64,000 nt of DNA from Ascarosepion bandense (GCA_037127315.1 JBBBDQ010001294.1:853501-917500), one strand, 5' to 3'. Shown: positions 31,268-42,940, numbered from the stretch's first letter. Notes: generated by a model from the letters alone, not told the origin. A program made the numbers and translations.

Positions 31268-31920
31268 TTTGTATTTTTTCAATCGAATTTACCCTAAGTA
31301 AGGCAGTAAATTCAATGCATTACATTTACTGCATGTGAAAAAAAATAAAATTAGAAAACAAATAATAGGCGGGCGGGGGGAGAACAATAGAAAATAATCA
31401 TGAAGGTAATAACGACTGACATTGTATTTAATTTTTTGACGGTCAAAGTTGGCTGGACAGCATGGAATCAGAAGCGAGAAAACAAACTGTTAGTGTTAGC
31501 ATAGAACTTCATTTCAACTGTAAATTGATGAATTGAAATCTAGTGACCAATCTAGTACTGCGCTGAAATTAAAAAAGTCTAGGTACCCTAGTGAAGAGGT
31601 CATCCGAAAAATTACTATGAAACTATTTATAGAAAAGGAAGAGAGAGGCATGTTACGGTGCAAAAGATTATTTTCTAAGAGCCACTTAGATGTGGCACAA
31701 GGCCGAAAAAATGGAGTACTCAGTGGGGAACGAACTCACTACTCAGCTGTAACAAGTTCTAGCAAGACAAGCTTGCTAACCATTACACCACGTTGAGGTG
31801 ACCATGTTAAGGTAAAAAAGACTGAAGCCGGAGACGCCATATCAGGATCAATAATATTGCTGATTCGTTTTTTTTTATTTTATCAAAAATCTCTAAGTAG
31901 CCAATTTCATTTAGTAGAAA
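31268..31920 (-). mobile_element. Jockey/CR1-like relic split by a SINE
   Basis: Family 3' landmarks (TTTACCCTAAGTAAGGCAG near 31290; ACTGTAAATTG; CTAGTGACCAATCTAGTAC) run to about 31666 and resume at 31803 (GCCGGAGACGCCATATCAGG). The SINE between them has an 18-base target duplication. Confidence 0.65.
31667..31802 (-). mobile_element. tRNA-derived SINE, family 1, copy b
   Basis: Full-length family 1 element. Flanks CATGTTACGGTGCAAAAG (31649-31666) and CATGTTAAGGTAAAAAAG (31803-31820) are the target duplication, with three differences. Confidence 0.85.
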
Positions 31921-32369
31921 AAAAAACGTAAGGAAAAATTAAATTCCTCTTTGGTGTGCCTATGTAGTTACATTAAAAACATAAATGGAAAACTTTAACA
32001 ATTGACTTATTTTTAGCGAGTTCAGCCCCACTTCATTTTTGCGATGTCCTGCTTGAACTGGTGTCGATTATAATTGAACTGAAAATAAAAAATAATTAAT
32101 TTAACACTTTGATAAGAAGAATAAAGTTTAACACTAACAGCATATTTTCCTTGTGTGACAGGTTTTGTTCGGCAAATAACCAATGAACGTGTTGCTTTAA
32201 ATAAATTAAGGTGAAACTGTCATCGACTCAGTCAGTTTAAGTTTAAAGACCTGTTTAGTAATTAAAAAAAATACTTGCGAAAATATGAATTTCAAATTAT
32301 GGAAATTTGTTTTCCAGTGGTGGTTAAACCAGTTTTTAGTTTGGTTCGTTGGTTTGTTTGTTTTTTTTT
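31921..32369. other. Unique AT-rich DNA
   Basis: Nothing recognised. Confidence 0.4.
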
Positions 32370-32725
32370 TTGTTTTTTTTTTGTTTAACGGCGTATCAAC
32401 CTCAATGGGTTAATGCTGACATGATTTAGGATAGGCTCGTATGATATTGAATAGAAATGTATTCTTTTACAAGAAATCATTTTGGTAGATCAGGTTTCTT
32501 TAACGTATTTTTGTAAAGAGGGTTTATGTCGCGAGTCAAATGTATTGCAAGTATATTTTCCTTTTCTTCAAAAATATATTGCCGGTAATATTTTTCTTCA
32601 AAATTTCTCTAAAACCCATTGCTAGAATTTTTACTATAAACATCTATTTTTATACTTTCATAGTGATTTGACCCCAGGGGTTAACTCTTTGACCATAACT
32701 AGGACCCTAACAGGTGCTACTATCC
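32370..32725 (+). repeat. Repeat family D, copy 3
   Basis: TTTAACGGCGTATCAACCTC, one unit of the 30-bp internal repeat (ATTGCCGGTAATATTTTTC), then TTTGACCCCAGGGGTTAAC and AGGACCCTAACAGGTGCTAC. Confidence 0.65.
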
Positions 32726-33820
32726 CCAGTTTTTAGCTTTTCCCTTCTAACAACCATCATCCTGTGTAGTAAAAAGAAGGAGGGTGTTTTGTTTTGTTTT
32801 TGTTAAAAGTAGTATTAGAAATTAAAATTACAGAAAAGAAAATTATTAAAATTTAAAATTGTAATGTTGTATACTCACAATGTAAGAACTTTTGAAACAG
32901 AGGCAATAACAACTTTCGCATGCGACACTTAAGAATCGTTTTATTTTTCATTTAATTTTTTTTGTTTTTTTTTTACCTTGTCTTCACGCAATTATTCGAC
33001 CCACAAGAGGTTGAGGGACCGTTAAACGCAATCATTCCGTGAATCAGACTATCTCCTTTTTGTTGCATAAGAAACGAAAACAGCTTAGAATATTACTGAA
33101 ATAAAATCATTTTTTTGAAACGTAAGCAAACATAATGAAATATAAAACCCTCAAATCGTAGACATGATCAGCATTACTCAACTCAACAACAAGGTTATAT
33201 AATGACTATCAGGGAATATAGTCACTTTTTCAAAAATGTTATCTTCTCTGAACCGTAAAACTTAAAATTAAATTCTAGAAAAATACATCTAAAAAGAATA
33301 CACCTGAACAATCTGTTCATTCGTCTCGAGAGCACCATATTTGTTATTTTTTTTCGATCAAAGAGTAGTAACTGTTTTTTTGCATTGTTCTCTTTTATTT
33401 TTTTTTAATCGTAAAGTGTGCACGTGAATGCTTAATTCAATCCAATAAAAAATTTTATTTGATTATGAGGTTTCGATCATTAAATTTAAAATTCGCATAA
33501 AAACTTTCCAGAGAAAATTACCTTTACAAAAGTCAATAACAAACAAAAATGGTACTATTACCAGAAAACATACTAAAATGAATACACGGATCGACCACAC
33601 GATTTAAGAAACACAAAGGCATGAAAGATTCGGACCACGTTTGAGGGATTCCCGCTTCTTAAAACTACAAAAGCTGAATTTGTTAAAGACTTTCTGAGCT
33701 ACAATACCTGGTTGGGCCGAAACTGAATTATCGCGTTGTTCATACAAAATAAGCAATCTGTTAGATTCAAAACCCCAGTTAAAATATGACGCTTCGGAAT
33801 TTGAAAGACAAGAAGGGAAA
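32726..33820. other. Unique AT-rich DNA
   Basis: No repeat or coding similarity recognised. Confidence 0.4.
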
Positions 33821-34372
33821 AATCGAAATGAAAACCAAAAGAAAAGAAGGAAATTAAAAAAAAAGAAAGAAGGAAAAAATTAAAAGAAAGAAAGAAAAAA
33901 GAAATGAAAATAAGTGGAAAAACGACAGACGGAAAGAAATGAAAAAAGAAAGAAATCAAAAGAAATCAAAAGAAAGAAATTAAAAAGAAACGAAAAATCA
34001 AGAAAGACAGAAATAAAAAATTAAAAGAAAGGAAGGAAATTGAAAGAAAGAAAGAAAGAAAGAAAGATGGAAAGAAAGAAAGAAAGAACGAAAGAAGAAA
34101 GGAAATTAAAAGGAAGAAATGAAAAACAAAATAAGAAAGAAAATGAAAATAATGAAAATGAAGTAAGAAATAAAAATGAAAAGAAAGAATGAAATGAAAA
34201 AGAAAGAAAGAAAAGAAAAGAAAGAAGAAATTAAAAGAAAAATGAAACGAAAAAAGAAAAAAAGAAATGAATGAATTGAAAAGGAAAGTAAAGAAGAAAA
34301 ATTTAAAAGGAATTAAAATAAAAGAAAGAAGGAAAGGAAATAGAAAGGAAGAAGAAAAAGAAAGAAAAACAT
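33821..34372. repeat. Degenerate (GAAA)n purine tract
   Basis: More than 500 bases of almost pure A and G on plus, with GAAA and AAAG repeats interrupted by AATTAAAAG words. Strong strand asymmetry. Confidence 0.8.
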
Positions 34373-34918
34373 GATTTTTAAAACTTTTCCACTTTTAGAA
34401 GCTGAGACCGAACCGCAGACGTTTGGATTTTATGAGTACAAATTTGGCATAAATGTTTTTATTTTTCCTTATTTATTTAGGAATTTTTAGTTGATTTCAT
34501 TTCTGTACATGAATATCACCAACCTGGTACTTTGAAAAATATCTCACAGTTTTCAATAGTCATTCATTGATCATTACTTTCTTTTTCATTTCTGATTCGA
34601 ACGTCATATTCTTGCACATTTTCTTTCTATTTACTACGGTTTTTCAGTCAATGGCATTTCAGTGCAACATTATTCAGTGTTTTAAAACGTACGAATATAA
34701 CACTTAGTATATTTTATTGCTTCCAAAATCTGCAGTAAACAAAGACTAATAGTAATAGTAATAGTACTAAGGTTCAGTTCTAGATCGATAAACAGTAAAT
34801 ACTCACAGCACAACATATTTGAGCCCGAAAAGGAAAGGGTGACATTAGAAAATTCCTGGCAACTTACAAATTTACAGACCTTCTTCTGAAGTGGTCAGTA
34901 TCGTTTCATCATCGTTAC
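34373..34918. other. Unique AT-rich DNA
   Basis: Nothing recognised. Confidence 0.4.
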
Positions 34919-34934
34919 TACTACTACTACTAAC

Positions 34935-34982
<48 letters not shown>
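34919..34982. repeat. (ACT)n and (AAT)n tracts
   Basis: Simple trinucleotide tract. Confidence 0.9.
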
Positions 34983-34983
<1 letters not shown>

Positions 34984-35416
34984 TAAACAAATTATTAAAT
35001 AAAATTACTGAATAAATAAAAAGTTTTTAGCTTATAGTTGCTAGGTTCAAAAAGTGATGCCCTATGAGTGTTAAAAATGTTTCCACTCACCCCAGAGAAA
35101 GAAACCTTTAAAGAATCTCTCTCCATTCTTTTCTAATATTGGGTGGGATGGGGGAAACCTTAACTGAAAAAGAAAATACTGGGAAAGAAAATGGGAAGTT
35201 ATGAGACTTGCACTTTTTTTTAGCTATAAAATAAAATAGTACCCGTAAAAAATGATGGGATTAAATGCATCGGCACTTCTGATAACGATCATCGGAATCC
35301 TGCCCTCTGATTCGAATGAGAGGCACTTCTGAGTGCACATTTATAAAATAATTATTATATTTAGACAATCAGTTTCACAAAAACAAATAAAAATCTTTTG
35401 CCGTCATCATTGTTGC

Positions 35417-35418
<2 letters not shown>
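34983..35418. other. Unique AT-rich DNA
   Basis: Nothing recognised. Confidence 0.35.

Positions 35419-35475
<57 letters not shown>
35419..35475. repeat. (TTA)n microsatellite
   Basis: About 57 bases. No R2-like sequence adjoins it, unlike the tracts at 17747 and 41003. Confidence 0.9.
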
Positions 35476-35630
35476 TCCTTAGTTCTGTTGTAGATTTCCT
35501 TTCTGGTCCAAGCTTAAGGTTAGAAATGGTTTTATTTGTTTCACTAAATCATTTGAAAAACAAACAAACAACTCAAATAAAAACAAACTAGGAACATTCA
35601 CACGTTTTTAAAGCTCTTCTTAAGGTTGTG

Positions 35631-35759
35631 ATTTTCTAAGCGTAGCTTACATGTGGCACAAGGCCGAAAGTATGGGACACCCAGTGTGGATCGAAATCAC
35701 TACTCAACTGTAATGATTCTAGCATGACAAGCTTGCTAACCATTTTTACACCACCTCAA
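35631..35759 (-). mobile_element. tRNA-derived SINE, family 1, copy c
   Basis: Contains ATGTGGCACAAGGCCGAAAG and GACAAGCTTGCTAACCAT. Flanks CTCTTCTTAAGGTTGTGA (from 35612) and CTCTTCTTAATGTGTGAG (from 35760) form a target duplication of about 18 bases. Confidence 0.85.
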
Positions 35760-37014
35760 GCTCTTCTTAATGTGTGAGCTGTACTTGTGGGTACAATTTT
35801 TGTATTTCTTTTAAAAAGGCATGGGCTACCAGGAATTAGTGAGTCTGTATCGGAACTTTATCATTATTATTTCCACGGGTTTCTGTTGTATAGACATTTC
35901 CTTCCGGGTTCCAACTAGAGACCTAAGGTCAGAAATGGATTCATGGCATATTCCACCGATCACATTTTTGTAAAAGAAAACAAACAAAACAAACAAAAAT
36001 AATAATAACATCACACACATTTTACATAAATAAAGCTTTTCCTTTTGTGCGAGCTGAAAATGTGAGTACATTTTTTTGTATTTCTTTAAGGTATATGATG
36101 ATGATAATGAGCTGGAAACACATTACGTTTGTGACAAGTTGTCATAATGATAGACATTAGACAATCATATGGAAAGCTTCGCCTCTTCATCTTAGAAAGA
36201 AAAGAGTTACATACATCTTTTATACTTAGATTAGTGTGGCACAAGGCCAGAATACACTGCGTTTCCTCACGATCAGACTCGCTGACAAGTGCCTACGATA
36301 CTAGTTTAGTTTATCAACTAACTCATATTCTATTAATATTTTCTTTTTCTACAGTACACCAAGGATTTAACAGAAACTGTCACTCTTTCAGTATTTTAGT
36401 CATAAATCATTGCTTAAATCAATTTGGTTGTTATTCGTTGTCAGTTGTTTACATCCGAATGTCACTGACCACAATAAACGCAACTTAAGTAAAACGGACT
36501 TTATCTCATTTTATAGAGGCGCATCTGACAGGTTCTTTTTTTTTTTTTTTTTTTTTTTTCGCTTTCCAGTACGAAATGACGAAATCATAGGTGAACAGAC
36601 GAGGGTCCCTAGAAGGGTAAAAAGTTGAAATTCCGCGGGTTTCTTTTCTTATCAGTTAGAATTTTTAATTTTAATTTTGTTTTATTTTCTAAGAGGTGAT
36701 ACGTGCCCCGTACGATTATTCGCTTTTTTTCTCCCCCGATGCATGTGCGCGTGAACGAGCGGCCGCGAATGTAAACATTTAAAAAAAAAAAGGAAAAGTT
36801 AAACAAATCAACAACATACGAATATTTTAACAAGAACCACGAAACATTTTTTTTTTTTGTCCTAAAGCAATACATACAAAAAGAGAGGGAAAAAGCAGTT
36901 GAATATGTGAGCGTTAAAGAAAGAGAAAAATGAAAAGAAAAGAAAGAATGAAAAAAGAAATATATTATTCCCGGATACAGCCCACTTGTTAGAGTGTATC
37001 TGTCCCCGTTGTCA

Positions 37015-37016
<2 letters not shown>
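35760..37016. other. Unique DNA with T-rich and A-rich runs
   Basis: A T22 run near 36538 and a short A/T-rich area. Frames at 36147-36488 and 37061-36609 are homopolymer-driven and show no domain. Confidence 0.35.

Positions 37017-37046
<30 letters not shown>
37017..37046. repeat. A30 homopolymer
   Basis: A long A run without an identifiable retroelement on its left. Confidence 0.85.
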
Positions 37047-37048
<2 letters not shown>

Positions 37049-37800
37049 AACAGTATTGCAAATTGCAAACATCGGTAAAAGAAGGCCACTTTCACTTTCA
37101 CAACGACTACCAGTTGTATACTTGTAAAATCAAATCTGTTCAACTATTCAATCCTCTAACTTTTTTTTTGCGGTTTAGGATGTTACTAAAAAGAAAAAGA
37201 AAATTTTAAGAAAGACTAATATTTTGACATCAGTTCTGTTCCTGTTTAATTCAGAGTGCCGGGTCGGTGATACTTTTTCTCACATGTCATGTGTAGTAAA
37301 GCACGCAGTGGACTTTATGAAATAGTTAATTATTACTTGCACAAAGTAATGTTTTTACTTAAACAAATAATTTTTTTCAAAGCAAATATTTTGAAAGAAT
37401 GTCAAAAAATAACAAGAATAAAAAAATGAAACAAAACAAAAAAAATAATGAAGTAACAAGTGGGTTATATTCAGAAATGTGGCTAAGTTTGTTTTGTTTT
37501 TTTTTCCTCTCCCTTTTTTCATACTTATTGATTTGGAATGGTCACAAGAGAAAGGGTGGTCGAAAAAAAATGGAAATAAACAGGACAAACAAAAATAAAA
37601 AAAAATATTTTCATTCTTTTTCTTTTTCTTCTTTTCTTTCTTTTTTTCTTTTTCTTTTTTTTTGTTTTTTTGTTTTTTTTTTTTGTTTTTTTTTTTGTTT
37701 GTTTTAACTCACCTGCCTAAGTCAGGAGCTTGAATTCTGAACTCTGTTAAGTTGAACGAAGTTGACGTTTTTTTTTTTTTTTTGATTTAAAAAAAAAAAA
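37047..37800. other. Unique AT-rich DNA with T/A runs
   Basis: Includes a pyrimidine-rich block at 37600-37705 and T/A runs at 37765-37800; no gene seen. Confidence 0.35.
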
Positions 37801-38255
37801 TTGGTAAGACGTGCCGAGAAGTGTGCGCAAACAGCCAACAAACAAGAATCTAGTAACACTCCACGGGAGTCTAGAGATCGAAGTGGAATCAGTTTTTGCG
37901 AAGGAGAGAAAACGCGACCAGAAAGTAATGCGAAAAGGAGAAGTTTACGAAAAACGGCGGCAGGAGAATAAGTAGGAGGAGGAGTAAGATGAGGAGGAGG
38001 AGGAGGAGGAAGGGAAAGATGAAGATGTTGAATAAAGGCTTTGTCTCCGTATTTGCTACTGCTGTCGCTGATCTTTCGGCTGAGGGCGATGGTGGCGCTT
38101 TTTAAAGCTGTTGTTGGGGGTGTCTGTGTACAGCACCTAATATTTCTGCTGCTACTGCCGGTTTGTAGTTGATTTTCTGTGACAACAAGGCGCGTATGAA
38201 ATCATCACCAGTACGCGCTCTCGCAGATGTATGTGCGCGTGTGTGTGACTGCAAT
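37801..38255 (-). promoter_or_regulatory. Possible promoter or 5' UTR region
   Basis: Base composition is more balanced than its surroundings, with CpG-containing words (GTGCGC, GGCGCGTA, ACGCGCTCTCGC), trinucleotide runs (GGA)n and CTG/CAG clusters, and no match to the window's repeats. Such sequence is common around first exons in AT-rich genomes. The direction is a guess from C/T-rich sequence on minus. No TATA box, start codon context or splice site decides it. Confidence 0.2.
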
Positions 38256-38261
38256 GCTATC

Positions 38262-39275
38262 TTCTCCTTTATGTGCCGTGTCCCTTCAGGACATAGGCAA
38301 TCATGAACTTCCACTTGCCCCTATCCCTTGTCACTCTCAACACTTTTTCTCTTGGTATCTCTCTTGGTATCTTGTTATTTATACACAAAAATGTTTACTT
38401 TATTCTTTAATATTCTTCTTCTTTGTGTGCCGTGTCCCTTCAGGACGTAAGCGATCATGGACTTTCACTTGCCCCTATCCTTGTCACTCTCAACACTTTT
38501 CCTCTTGGTATCTCTCTTGGTATCCTGTTTATACACAAAAATGTTTACTTTATTCTTTAATATTCTTCTTCTTCTTCTTCTTCTTCTTCTTCTTCTTCTT
38601 CTTCTTCTTCTTCTTCTTCATGTGCCGTGTCCCTTCAGGACATAGGCGATCATGGATTTCCACTTACCTCTATCCATTGTTGCTCTTAATATTTTTTCCT
38701 CATTGTATCTTTCCCAAATCCCGCTCTGCCATCCACTTGCTCAAGCCCATCAAGTAGGTCTCAAGCTGCTTTCTCCTGACTCTTTCCCGCTTTCAGTCGT
38801 GTGAGTATTAGGTTCTCCAAGCTCTCCTTCCTCCTTACGTGTCCCAGAAGCCTCAGATGTCTGATGCTTTTCGATTGTATCCTCTCGAAAACCTCGTCGT
38901 TGCCCACATGTTCTGTCCGTGGCATCCACAGCATACTTCTGTAGAACAACATTTCTGTTGCTTCTCGTCTCTTCTTAATCTTTGAGAAGATAGTCCAGCA
39001 TTCGCTGCCACATAGGATAACACATAACAGTCCATTACTCTTTTCTTTGTTTCCAACGAATTATTCGTGTCTTTCAATTCTCTGCTTAGCTTTTGAAGTG
39101 TGTCCTTGACCATGCCAATCGGCCTTCGGATCTCAGTGTTGCACTTACCATTTTTTGTCAGAATTCTTACCAGTTATTTAAATTTTTGTACCTGTTTGAT
39201 TTGTATCCCCGACTTCTAGCTGGCATTTTTTTTTTGGTATCCTCTTTTTGCTGATGACCATATGTGCATTTAAAT
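38262..39275 (-). pseudogene. RTE 3' ends in tandem plus longer copy
   Basis: The RTE 3' terminus (TGTGCCGTGTCCCTTCAGG) occurs three times, at 38272, 38426 and 38620, the first two each followed by TTATACACAAAAATGTTTAC. The third continues through the coding region on minus (LILTRLKAGK, LGHVRRKESLEN, MLFYRSMLWMPRTEHVG, ETKKRVMDCYVLSYVAA) to about 39270. The reversed tail (TTC)n is longest before the third (38563-38620). Confidence 0.8.
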
Positions 39276-39547
39276 ATTAAAACTACCCATATACGTGTTT
39301 GCTTTTTGGTTTAGCTTCAGCTATCTGTCTTGAAAACGCATTTGCGTTGATTGTCAATACACCTGTGTGCAAGTGGATGTGCAATTCGTCGATTTTAAGC
39401 CATAATCTTGGTAAAGCATAGCTTTCCTTTTCTCTTCATTCATATATAGGCGAGTGCTTATGCGGGGAAGTTTTAAAAAAATATTAATCTCAAGTCCCAG
39501 GAGGACTTCCCTCCAAGCAGTACCTCTACTTCGGGAGATGCTGGATT

Positions 39548-39925
39548 TACTGCCCGGTAAATTATTTGTAGAAAAGACAGAGGGAAGCTATGTTATATTG
39601 GTGTGAAAGTGACTGAAGCTGAGATGCCTGGTCAAGATCGATTGCATTGCAGACTCTTTTGTCGAGAGTTCTGAGAAGTATCGCAAGAACACGAAGCAAG
39701 ATATGGCAACGGTATTTAATAAATGATTGAATGGTAGATTTATAAATGTACAAGATGGGTTCTGACAAGAAAATAATTTTGGCACGGCACAGAGAAATTT
39801 TTTCAGATCTGTCGGATTTTCTACTAAGATAAGAGTAAATGGTTGCGTCATCTGTTTAACTACCTAGTTGGGAACTGATCCTTGAGTGATTCCTGCTTTA
39901 GTATAAAAAGATCCGACCTTTATTA
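39548..39925 (-). pseudogene. Jockey/CR1-like relic
   Basis: Minus frames retain IYKSTIQSFIKYRCHI, AILLRTLDKRVCNAIDLDQA, SQLQSLSHQYNIASLCLFYK and, to the right, TIYS with the NPTDLKKF segment. 5'- and 3'-truncated. Confidence 0.7.
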
Positions 39926-40029
39926 CTCGATGAAGAACGATTAGATTAAGACAAATATTCGTCCCGTCACACCATTGCCATGGAGCTTGCGTAGAAGACC
40001 TTTCGAGATATTTAGAGCCACAACCCAAG

Positions 40030-40165
40030 ATTCTCCATGCTCACAACGTTTCGGCCGTTATACCCCCGACCTTCTTCAGGTGTCCTACTCGGTAACCTTA
40101 TAGCAATTTCTAACTTCATCCTTTACCCAATCCATAAGGGTAGATTGTTCGCATTGTGCCGGACA
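40030..40165 (-). repeat. Fold-back family B, half copy with hammerhead-like core
   Basis: On minus: GACACCTGAAGAAGGTCGGG, then ATAACGGCCGAAACGTTGTG. The core CTGAAGA and GAAAC are intact; the GGTCG/CGGCC stem has a G-U pair. One extra A separates CTGAAGA from the stem. Confidence 0.55.
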
Positions 40166-40212
40166 TGCTTAGCAGATATTTTGAATCGCTTATAATAACT
40201 GCTACAAAGACA

Positions 40213-40545
40213 AACATCTGATGAAGACCGGTGTGTGCAATGAGTGCGGAAGTTGACACCATAAATAAGCCGATCCTGAAGGTTCATCGAGTACAAAGAA
40301 AGAGTGCCGAATGCTTGGAGGGTACAACAAAGTATGAAGACACCTGAAAAAGCTGCGGGCGGCTACAATATGCACAGATCTCACCCCCAAGAAAGCCAAG
40401 GAATGCAAAGACAAACACGCGTAGAAAGCTGTGGAGTGCAATGAGTACGAAAACAGAAACCCAAAAAAGACCGAGGGCTGGTACAACGAATGCAAAGACA
40501 GAAACGAGAACAAGGTCGGGGAATACAACGTCCGAAACGTCTATT
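40213..40545 (+). repeat. Array of degenerate family B core units
   Basis: About seven units of roughly 35-50 bp with recurring words (CTGATGAAGACCGG, GGAGGGTACAAC, GAAAGCTGTGGAGTGCAATG, GACCGAGGGCTGGTACAACG, GGTCGGGGAATACAACGTCC). The last ends CCGAAACGTC, as in an intact core. Next to a half copy of the same family at 40030. Confidence 0.5.
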
Positions 40546-41002
40546 ATTATTATTATTATGTAATTTTTCATCATATTTCGATTTCTGCTTTGGTCTCACT
40601 ACCAACCAAGTCTGCGGGGAGACCTAAGGCAGGTAGTGCCGTGTTGTTATGGCTCCATTTCATGTTTTTCTATATTCCCTATCATCCCTAGCATTACATA
40701 GATAAAGCTTTCCTTAGTGTGTGGGCTGTACTTAATAAGACAATTTTTTTGTATATCTCTTAAGCTGGGGTTTCCAGGGATTCTTTCAATGTGTTGTTTT
40801 GTTCCATTTTTTATCATTCCAAGTGCACCTACTATCACTGGCACAACTCTTGTTTTCAATTTCCACATTTTTTCTATTTCAATTTCCAGGTCTTTATATT
40901 TTGACAGTTTTTCAAATTCCTTGATTGCTATCCGCTGGACAAGCCATATCAATTAATAAACAAGTTTTCTCCTTCTGGTTTTTAACAATAATGTCTGGCC
41001 TG

Positions 41003-41003
<1 letters not shown>
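40543..41003 (-). pseudogene. R2-like non-LTR 3' fragment, copy 2
   Basis: Nearly identical to 17782-18252 on the opposite strand, with the same left and right limits. It retains RPDI...LLIDMAC, here with the Asp that copy 1 has lost, but an 8-base deletion follows that block, and one extra A in an A run shifts the frame near the end. The tail is (TAA)n at 40543-40557. A second simple tract lies at its 5' side. Confidence 0.75.

Positions 41004-41058
<55 letters not shown>
41003..41058. repeat. (TTA)n microsatellite
   Basis: About 55 bases at the 5' side of the R2-like copy. Confidence 0.9.
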
Positions 41059-41061
<3 letters not shown>

Positions 41062-41432
41062 TCTTTCTGTGATCTTGTCTCGTAATTTTCAGATGACCAT
41101 TTTCCTATCACAAGTAGCGTGGATTGCAAATAAAGCATATGGTTCTGGTGAGATTCGTTCTGCCATCCCTTCTTTTCAGTTGTTAGTGGCAGTTGTCTTA
41201 CCGATTAGGCTACAGTAATCTAATTTTAGCCATGACGCTTTCATTCTTCGTCTTTTTACTGAATGCTCGAGCTGTGTCCATTTACGCTAGTAGTATTAGT
41301 AGCAATATTATTGAAATTAATATTAATTAATTATAATTGACAATGTTTCATTTAAGAAATATTACTTAATAATAATAGAAGAAGTTTGTTATGTATTGAG
41401 TTTGTGTGTTCGCACGCATTCGCGTGATTATC

Positions 41433-41475
<43 letters not shown>

Positions 41476-41984
41476 AAATGAGGAAGTGGTGAAGAAAAGA
41501 GAAGAAAATATTTTGTTGCTGTCTGAGTGGCTTTTAAAGAAGAAAGTTCATCAATAGTTTACCCTTTTTTATGAAAACAAGAGGAAGGGCGTAACAGAGT
41601 TAATCGAAACATTGTATAATAAAAATAAAGAATTCTTAAAGCCTCCTTTAAGATGAATGTACAATTCATATTGTTTTGATCATGACCTCTGGCCTTTTTC
41701 GACTTTTCTTCATGCTTGTGTCCGAAAATGGGATGTTACATTCTAAAAGACCCCACCTTTTTTAATTGATTTCGATTTTCTATCCTTCTAGTGTTTGAAA
41801 GTGTAAGATAAAGATTTCTCTTTATTTCTTCCATGAATTATTCAAGCACCATTTTTATTGTTTTGATTGCAATGTTTTAATTCTTCGTATGTTCGATTCG
41901 AGTCAGTTAAGATAAACCGTATATCCATCTTGTTGTTTAACCGTAAAAAAATAAAATAAATAAAAAATAAAAATAGACGCGAGG
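41059..41984. other. Unique AT-rich DNA with (GAAA)n
   Basis: A (GAAA)n tract at 41433-41477. Nothing else is recognised. Confidence 0.4.
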
Positions 41985-42235
41985 TAAGGATACAGAAGGG
42001 TGCTGAGAATACCATGAACCGAATAAAGAAAGCTGGGAGAATCTGACATTCACAGGACAGATACAAGGAAAAAGAAACAGGGGAAAACAACACGACATAT
42101 TTTATGGGCTTGAGCAAATGGATGTGAGAGAAGGGTTTTGGAGGGGTAACAAGAGCTTCAAGGGATAGAGTGATATGGAGGGCAATGATCACTTACGTCC
42201 TGAAGGGACACAGCACATAAAAGAATTAGAAGGTT
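41985..42235 (+). pseudogene. RTE 3' end, deleted copy
   Basis: GATACAGAAGGGTGCTGAG at the start, then a jump over the middle to the end blocks. Ends ATCACTTACGTCCTGAAGGG with CACAGCACAT at 42218, close to the natural terminus. Confidence 0.7.
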
Positions 42236-42550
42236 CTTTACAGATTTATTCAACCGAAAACGAGACTCTATCAAAAGGGAACTGGAGCCCTTACCAGGAT
42301 TTATTATTGGGTGCAATGAGGAAGGAGGGTTTGGAGAACCTGATACTAACAGGCCAGATTGAGGAAAGGAGAGACAGGGGAAAACAGCGTGCAATGTACT
42401 TGACTAGCCTGATGATGGGTGGATGGCAGAACAGGGTTTGCGTGATGTAACAGGAGAAAGAGTGCTAAGAGCCACCAGAAATAGGGAGACGGAGAAATCC
42501 ATGATCGCCTACATCCTGAAGGGATCATGGCACATAGATAAAGAAGAATG
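42236..42550 (+). pseudogene. RTE segment plus 3' end
   Basis: A short upstream part (TTACCAGGATTTATTATTGG, normally before the RT catalytic box) joins the 3' coding end: MRKEGLENLILTGQIEERRD, RGKQRAMYLTSLMMGGWQ, and the terminus ATCGCCTACATCCTGAAGGG. Confidence 0.7.
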
Positions 42551-42905
42551 ATACAGAATACGCAGATGACAATGTCTTGATGGCCGACTCGGAAAGAAAA
42601 CTACGGGATTACCTTGATAGGGTCGTAGAAGAAAGCGAGATAAAAAGACTAACCATCAACTGCAAGATGACAGAAAGGCCAAGACGCGAGTTACGAATTG
42701 AAGATAGAAACATTAAGCAGGCGAAAAAATTTAAATATCTGGGAAACGTTTTAACAGAGAATGGAAAATGCAACACCGAGATTCGAACACGCATCGGACT
42801 AGCATCCTGAAAAGCTAAGTAAGGTGCTGAAAAACAAAGATTTCATTAGACAAAAAAGAGTGCTGGGTTGTTATGTGATATCCACCTCCTTGTTTAGAAG
42901 TGAAT
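42551..42905 (+). pseudogene. RTE reverse-transcriptase palm with intact YADD
   Basis: EYADDNVLMADSERKLRD carries an intact catalytic YADD box, followed by DRVVEESEIKRLTINCKM, ELRIEDRNIKQAKKFKYLGN and VLTENGKCNTEIRTRIGLAS, then a frameshift. It follows a 3' terminus directly, so it belongs to a separate insertion or rearranged copy. Confidence 0.8.
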
Positions 42906-42940
42906 GTGTAAAATTTCAGATATAGTATATCTGTAAAACG

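Noticed and set aside
36541..36620. Exon-like segment after a T22 run (CGCTTTCCAG acceptor, GTAAAA donor)
   Set aside because: Very short, with no start, no conserved frame and a homopolymer as its polypyrimidine tract; chance is sufficient.
36609..37707. Frames of 70-150 codons rich in Phe and Lys
   Set aside because: They translate T and A homopolymers; no domain or sensible composition.
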